A stretch of DNA of 64,000 nucleotides. Origin: Thermoactinomyces vulgaris (GTDB taxonomy: Bacteria > Bacillota > Bacilli > Thermoactinomycetales > Thermoactinomycetaceae). The stretch lies in assembly GCF_003688725.1 (NCBI RefSeq), contig NZ_REFP01000009.1, forward strand, positions 372,001-436,000, in the 5' to 3' direction. Under the pieces are notes generated by a model. The model saw only the letters and a list, made by a program, of their open reading frames with translations. It was not told the DNA's origin and did no database searches. Both the position numbers and the translations under genes were made by a program. Positions 60,913 to 64,000 of the stretch are shown one piece after another; the first letter of the stretch is position 1; every line of letters starts with the position of its first letter.

Positions 60913-61467
60913 TTACTTTTCTTCTTTATCCTTTTTTAAGTATTTTTCTAAAAATTTTCTGTCTTCTTGTTCCTCCGGGATCATTCCAAGGTATCGATAC
61001 TTCCAAATAATTCGGCGATGCAGTGGACTGGCATCGGAAAGATCCTCGTAGTCGTAATCGATTTTAAACTTTCCGGATGAATCCATGAACAAAGTCAGAT
61101 TGGTCCAAGGTTCTTGATCATGTTCTTTGAAGGTTTTCCACAGTTCTTCAAATTGATGAAATAATTTTAACGATTTTAATTTATACTCTCTTCGATCGAT
61201 ATAAAACCTCTCTGGTATATCCAAGTAATAGACAGGACATGCGTTGTCTTCAGGGTAATAGTAGAAATAAACATAACTGAGTCCTTCACTCACTTCCGCA
61301 TATAAATATAATTTCTTCCATTCTTCGGGGATCAAATCATAAATGGTTTCTCCGATTTGCTGATAAAGTTTACCTAATTGGGCTTCGAATAAAAAAAGAA
61401 AACCGGATTCAATTCTACTATAGAAACCGGTTTTCTTGATCACGTTCATCAATAAGTGTCTAATCAT
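60913..61467 (-). CDS. YezG-family (DUF600) immunity protein, aberrant N-terminus
   Basis: The conserved protein starts at residue about 28 of this frame: EAQLGKLYQQIGETIYDLIP, EEWKKLYLYAEVSEGLSYVY, EHDQEPWTNLTLFMDSSGKF, as in YezG, the antidote to the LXG nuclease toxin YeeF. The expected initiating Met is absent; the frame instead runs upstream through a terminator hairpin (61391-61436) to ATG 61467 (MIRHLL) or ATG 61449 (MNVIKK). Either a deletion fused it to the end of another gene or it starts at a non-standard codon. No toxin gene is visible beside it. Confidence 0.78.
   Translation of the reverse strand: MIRHLLMNVIKKTGFYSRIESGFLFLFEAQLGKLYQQIGETIYDLIPEEWKKLYLYAEVSEGLSYVYFYYYPEDNACPVYYLDIPERFYIDRREYKLKSLKLFHQFEELWKTFKEHDQEPWTNLTLFMDSSGKFKIDYDYEDLSDASPLHRRIIWKYRYLGMIPEEQEDRKFLEKYLKKDKEEK
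61391..61436 (-). terminator. Terminator hairpin embedded in the YezG-like frame
   Basis: On the minus strand GAAAACCGG / CCGGTTTTC enclose about 20 bases and are followed by TTTTTTT. The hairpin lies immediately before the conserved start of the YezG-like protein, inside its open frame, so it would stop most transcripts entering from upstream. Confidence 0.75.
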
Positions 61468-61562
61468 AGAGAATTCTATTTCGAAAAGAAGAAATAGAAG
61501 TTTAAAAAATCTTGGGTTTATCTTACGACAAGGATTTTATTAATAATCTATTGGTTTAGATA

Positions 61563-61591
61563 TTTACTCAGTAAGTTTAAAGTTATATACT
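61563..61591 (+). promoter_or_regulatory. Promoter of the hsd locus
   Basis: TTTACT and TATACT separated by 17 bases, 54 bases before the first hsd gene; the palindrome at 61605-61629 lies just after the expected start of transcription. Confidence 0.65.
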
Positions 61592-61604
61592 GTATTTACA
61601 AATG

Positions 61605-61629
61605 AATGTCAAATATTAAATTTGACATT
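61605..61629 (+). promoter_or_regulatory. Inverted-repeat operator of the hsd locus
   Basis: AATGTCAAAT and ATTTGACATT, perfect 10-base arms with a 5-base centre, placed between the promoter and the first ribosome site. It is well suited to a dimeric helix-turn-helix repressor, possibly a controller protein encoded outside this window. It includes the ATG at 61606, which argues for the later start at 61645. Confidence 0.7.
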
Positions 61630-61644
61630 GCGAAGGGATGTATT

Positions 61645-62235
61645 ATGAGGCTTGGTGAAATTGCCCAAATCAGAACAGGGCTTGTGTTAAGCAGGAAAAA
61701 GGCAGGGCTGGATACCACAAAAGTTACTTATCAATTGCTGACGCTTAAAAATATAAGTGAAGATGGAATGATAGTGAATAAAGATTTTGAAGTGTTTATC
61801 AGTCGTGATGAATTGGATGATCGTTATTTTACGGAAGAAGGCGATGTCCTGATGCGGTTAAGCCAGCCATATACAGCCATTTATATAGATCAGGAGTATC
61901 GCGGACTGTTGATTCCGTCATATTTTGCAATAATCAAAGTGGATCAGAATAAAGTGATGCCTCAATATATTGCATGGTATTTAAATACATTCAATGTGAA
62001 AAAGGATTTGGAACGATATCAATCAGGCAGCCGAATCCCAAGTACAAACAAAGATGTAATCAGGAAACTCCCTGTTATCATAACATCCATGTCTATGCAA
62101 AAAATATTAATCGAACTTTACAAAATTCATCAAACTGAAAAAAATCTTTACAAAAATTTAATAAAAGAAAAAGAGAAAAGGTTTCAAGGCATGACTCAAT
62201 ATATTATAAAAGGGCATTATCAGGAGGATTTATAA
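61645..62235 (+). CDS. Half-size type I restriction specificity-like protein (single TRD)
   Basis: 196 residues, about half of a normal HsdS. One target-recognition domain (MRLGEIAQIRTGLVLSRKKA; YQSGSRIPSTNKDVIRKLPV, with the typical GSRIPSTN end of a TRD) followed by one conserved helical arm (KILIELYKIHQTEKNLYKNL). Half-size S proteins can dimerise to form a full recognition unit, or alter specificity of the other S. ATG 61645 follows GAAGGGATG. Its stop overlaps the hsdM start (TAATG). Confidence 0.82.
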   Translation: MRLGEIAQIRTGLVLSRKKAGLDTTKVTYQLLTLKNISEDGMIVNKDFEVFISRDELDDRYFTEEGDVLMRLSQPYTAIYIDQEYRGLLIPSYFAIIKVDQNKVMPQYIAWYLNTFNVKKDLERYQSGSRIPSTNKDVIRKLPVIITSMSMQKILIELYKIHQTEKNLYKNLIKEKEKRFQGMTQYIIKGHYQEDL

Positions 62236-63764
62236 TGGAAGAAAAAATAACTCAGGAAAAAGTTAATAGTGTCTTATGGCAAGCGGCTGATACTTTTAGG
62301 GGAAAAATTGACTCATCAACTTATAAAGACTACATTCTGACCATGTTGTTCATTAAATATTTAAGCGATACATATAAAGAGAACTTGGAAGAATATAAAA
62401 AGCGTTATGAAGGGGATGAACGACGCATCCAGCGGGCATTGGCAAGAGAACGGTTTGTGCTGGATGAAAAATCAACCTTTGACTATTTGTACAGTAAAAG
62501 AAACGATCCGGAAATCGGGGAAATCATCAACAAAGCATTGGAACATATTGAAAATGAAAACACTGGAAAACTTCGCGGCGTTTTCCGCAATATCGATTTT
62601 AACAGTGAGGCAATCCTTGGGAAGACCAAGGAACGAAACGCGATCCTTCGTGCCTTGTTGGAAGACTTCAATAAATTGTCTCTTCGCCCATCACAGTTAG
62701 GGGATGAAGATGTTGTCGGAAATGCCTATCAGTATATGATTGGCCTGTTTGCTTCCGATGCCGGGAAAAAGGGCGGAGAGTTTTATACGCCAGCCGAAGT
62801 CTCCGAACTGTTGGCGCGTTTGGTTAAACCCCGGGAAAATGACCGCATCTATGACCCGACATGCGGTTCCGGTTCCCTGTTGATCAAAGTGGCCAAACAA
62901 GTGCCAAGCGGAAAAGTGGCTATTTATGGGCAGGAACGGAACGGGGCTACCCACTCGCTCGCGCTGATGAATATGTATTTGCATGGGATCGATGATGCCA
63001 AGATTGAATGGGGCGATACTCTGGCCAATCCACTGCATCTGGAAGATGGGAAGTTAATGAAGTTTCAAGTCATTGTGGCCAATCCACCCTTTTCATTGGA
63101 CAAATGGGCGATGGGCTTTGCAGGGGAAGGAACAAAAGATAAAAAGTTCAAAATGGAAGCCAGCCTGGATCCACACCGAAGATTTGAATGGGGCGTTCCG
63201 CCAAGCTCTAAAGGAGATTATGCCTTTGTCCAGCACATGCTGTATTCATTGTCGGGAAATGGCCGCATGGCAACGATTTTGCCGCATGGTGTCCTGTTTC
63301 GGGGAGCCAGTGAAGGAAAGATCCGCAAACAAATCATTGAAATGAATTTACTGGATGCAGTCATTGGGTTGCCGGAAAAACTTTTCTATGGCACGGGAAT
63401 CCCGGCCTGTATCATGGTGTTCAAAAGAGACCGCAAACGGAAAGACGTTCTCTTTATCGATGCCTCGGGCGAAGAACATTACGAAAAAGGCAAAAACCAA
63501 AACAAATTGCGAGAACAGGATATCGAAAAAATTGTGGAAACGTATGAGAAACGGGAACCCATCGATAAATATGCCTATGTCGCAACATTGGATGAGATCA
63601 GGGAAAACGACTACAACCTGAACATCCTCCGCTATGTGGATACCTTTGAAGAAGAAGATCCTGTCGACATGGATGCGGTGAAAGAGAACATTCGACAGAT
63701 CCAACAGGAGTTAAAAGAAGTGGAAACACAAATGGAACGGTATTTGAAAAAGCTGGGTATCTAA
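62235..63764 (+). CDS. hsdM: Type I restriction-modification DNA methyltransferase subunit
   Basis: 509 residues, N6-adenine methylase. N-terminal HsdM helical domain (ITQEKVNSVLWQAADTFRGK), SAM motif I DPTCGSGSLL at 207-216, catalytic NPPF at 283-286, and the C-terminal coiled coil (from about 475) that meets HsdS. The ribosome site AGGAGG lies in the end of the half-size S gene, so translation is coupled. More GC-rich than the upstream gene. Confidence 0.96.
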   Translation: MEEKITQEKVNSVLWQAADTFRGKIDSSTYKDYILTMLFIKYLSDTYKENLEEYKKRYEGDERRIQRALARERFVLDEKSTFDYLYSKRNDPEIGEIINKALEHIENENTGKLRGVFRNIDFNSEAILGKTKERNAILRALLEDFNKLSLRPSQLGDEDVVGNAYQYMIGLFASDAGKKGGEFYTPAEVSELLARLVKPRENDRIYDPTCGSGSLLIKVAKQVPSGKVAIYGQERNGATHSLALMNMYLHGIDDAKIEWGDTLANPLHLEDGKLMKFQVIVANPPFSLDKWAMGFAGEGTKDKKFKMEASLDPHRRFEWGVPPSSKGDYAFVQHMLYSLSGNGRMATILPHGVLFRGASEGKIRKQIIEMNLLDAVIGLPEKLFYGTGIPACIMVFKRDRKRKDVLFIDASGEEHYEKGKNQNKLREQDIEKIVETYEKREPIDKYAYVATLDEIRENDYNLNILRYVDTFEEEDPVDMDAVKENIRQIQQELKEVETQMERYLKKLGI

Positions 63765-63787
63765 AATTGAAAGGAGGGAGTTATATA

Positions 63788-64000
63788 TTGAATCAACAAC
63801 AAATAAAAGAAAAAAACACAATAAAATATCCCACAGATTGGAAGGCTCAATTGCTTGGAGAAATAGGAGAGTTTATTAAAGGTAAAGGAATTTCTAAGCG
63901 AGAAATTAAGGTTAATGGAATCCCTTGTATTTTATATGGGGAGATATATACTGATCATCACGTGTTGGTAAGGAAATTCAAGTCATTTATAGATCAAAAG
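63788..64000 (+). CDS. hsdS: Type I restriction specificity subunit, 5' part only
   Basis: Runs off the window; 71 codons visible. TTG 63788 follows AAAGGAGGGAG. The start (KYPTDWKAQLLGEIGEFIKG, then KGISKREIKVNGIPCILYGE) is the classic opening of an HsdS target-recognition domain (VKLGDIGEFIKGKGI... GIPCIRYGEIY). It is a second specificity gene in the same locus, after hsdM. Confidence 0.9.
   Translation, partial: MNQQQIKEKNTIKYPTDWKAQLLGEIGEFIKGKGISKREIKVNGIPCILYGEIYTDHHVLVRKFKSFIDQK

Noticed and set aside
1-64000. CRISPR arrays, tRNA or rRNA genes, intact insertion sequences, replication origin
   Set aside because: None seen on reading both strands; repeats present are terminators, operators and one duplicated gene tail.

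Overview
The window is chromosomal DNA of an endospore-forming, low-to-moderate GC Gram-positive bacterium of the order Bacillales. Gene content resembles the Thermoactinomycetaceae. This is inferred from the protein families and from Bacillus-type control sites (SAM-I riboswitch and sequences matching FadR, PerR, PurR, BirA and Spo0A boxes), the strong AGGAGG-type ribosome sites and the frequent TTG/GTG starts. No rRNA, tRNA, CRISPR array or intact insertion sequence was seen.

Layout. 0.5-7.5 kb: an XRE/TPR regulator, then a SAM-I riboswitch controlling metH and a homocysteine methyltransferase/methylene-THF reductase fusion (methionine supply). 7.6-14.4 kb: small uncharacterised genes, a His/Cys/Pro/Met-rich protein that may belong to the spore coat, ispH, yfhH, a metalloenzyme, ablB, and speD behind a leader RNA that looks like a translational switch. 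14.5-19.3 kb: a minus-strand PTS block (orphan EIIB, HPr, EI) with a canonical -24/-12 sigma-54 promoter; the gene immediately upstream encodes a LevR-type sigma-54 activator. 19.6-24.8 kb: M32 carboxypeptidase, bioB with a BirA operator, a Spo0M-like protein and two unknown membrane or secreted proteins. 25-30.5 kb: fadN-fadA-fadE beta-oxidation operon behind a FadR operator. 30.6-46.8 kb: housekeeping and transport genes (DUF2512, hydrolase, tatA, cstA-ybdD, gatCAB, sirohydrochlorin chelatase, ykuS, hupE-like, gnd, purine permease, dagK, rlmD).

From about 46.8 kb the character changes to accessory DNA: AT-rich stretches, a possible transposase remnant, TetR/MFS, MerR-TipAS, AraC-GyrI and TetR/methyltransferase regulatory pairs, a duplicated terminator plus gene tail, a methyltransferase broken by one stop codon, an acyltransferase, and an array of YezG-type immunity genes (one decayed, one lacking its normal start) with no toxin gene in view. 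ahpF/ahpC with a PerR box is a core island inside this zone. The right edge holds the start of a type I restriction-modification locus in which a half-size specificity-like protein precedes HsdM and a second HsdS follows, behind a 10-bp-arm inverted repeat.

The most interesting signals are the sigma-54/LevR control of the general PTS genes, the speD leader with mutually exclusive helices that include the ribosome-binding site, the orphan immunity array, and the palindrome-controlled S-M-S restriction locus.
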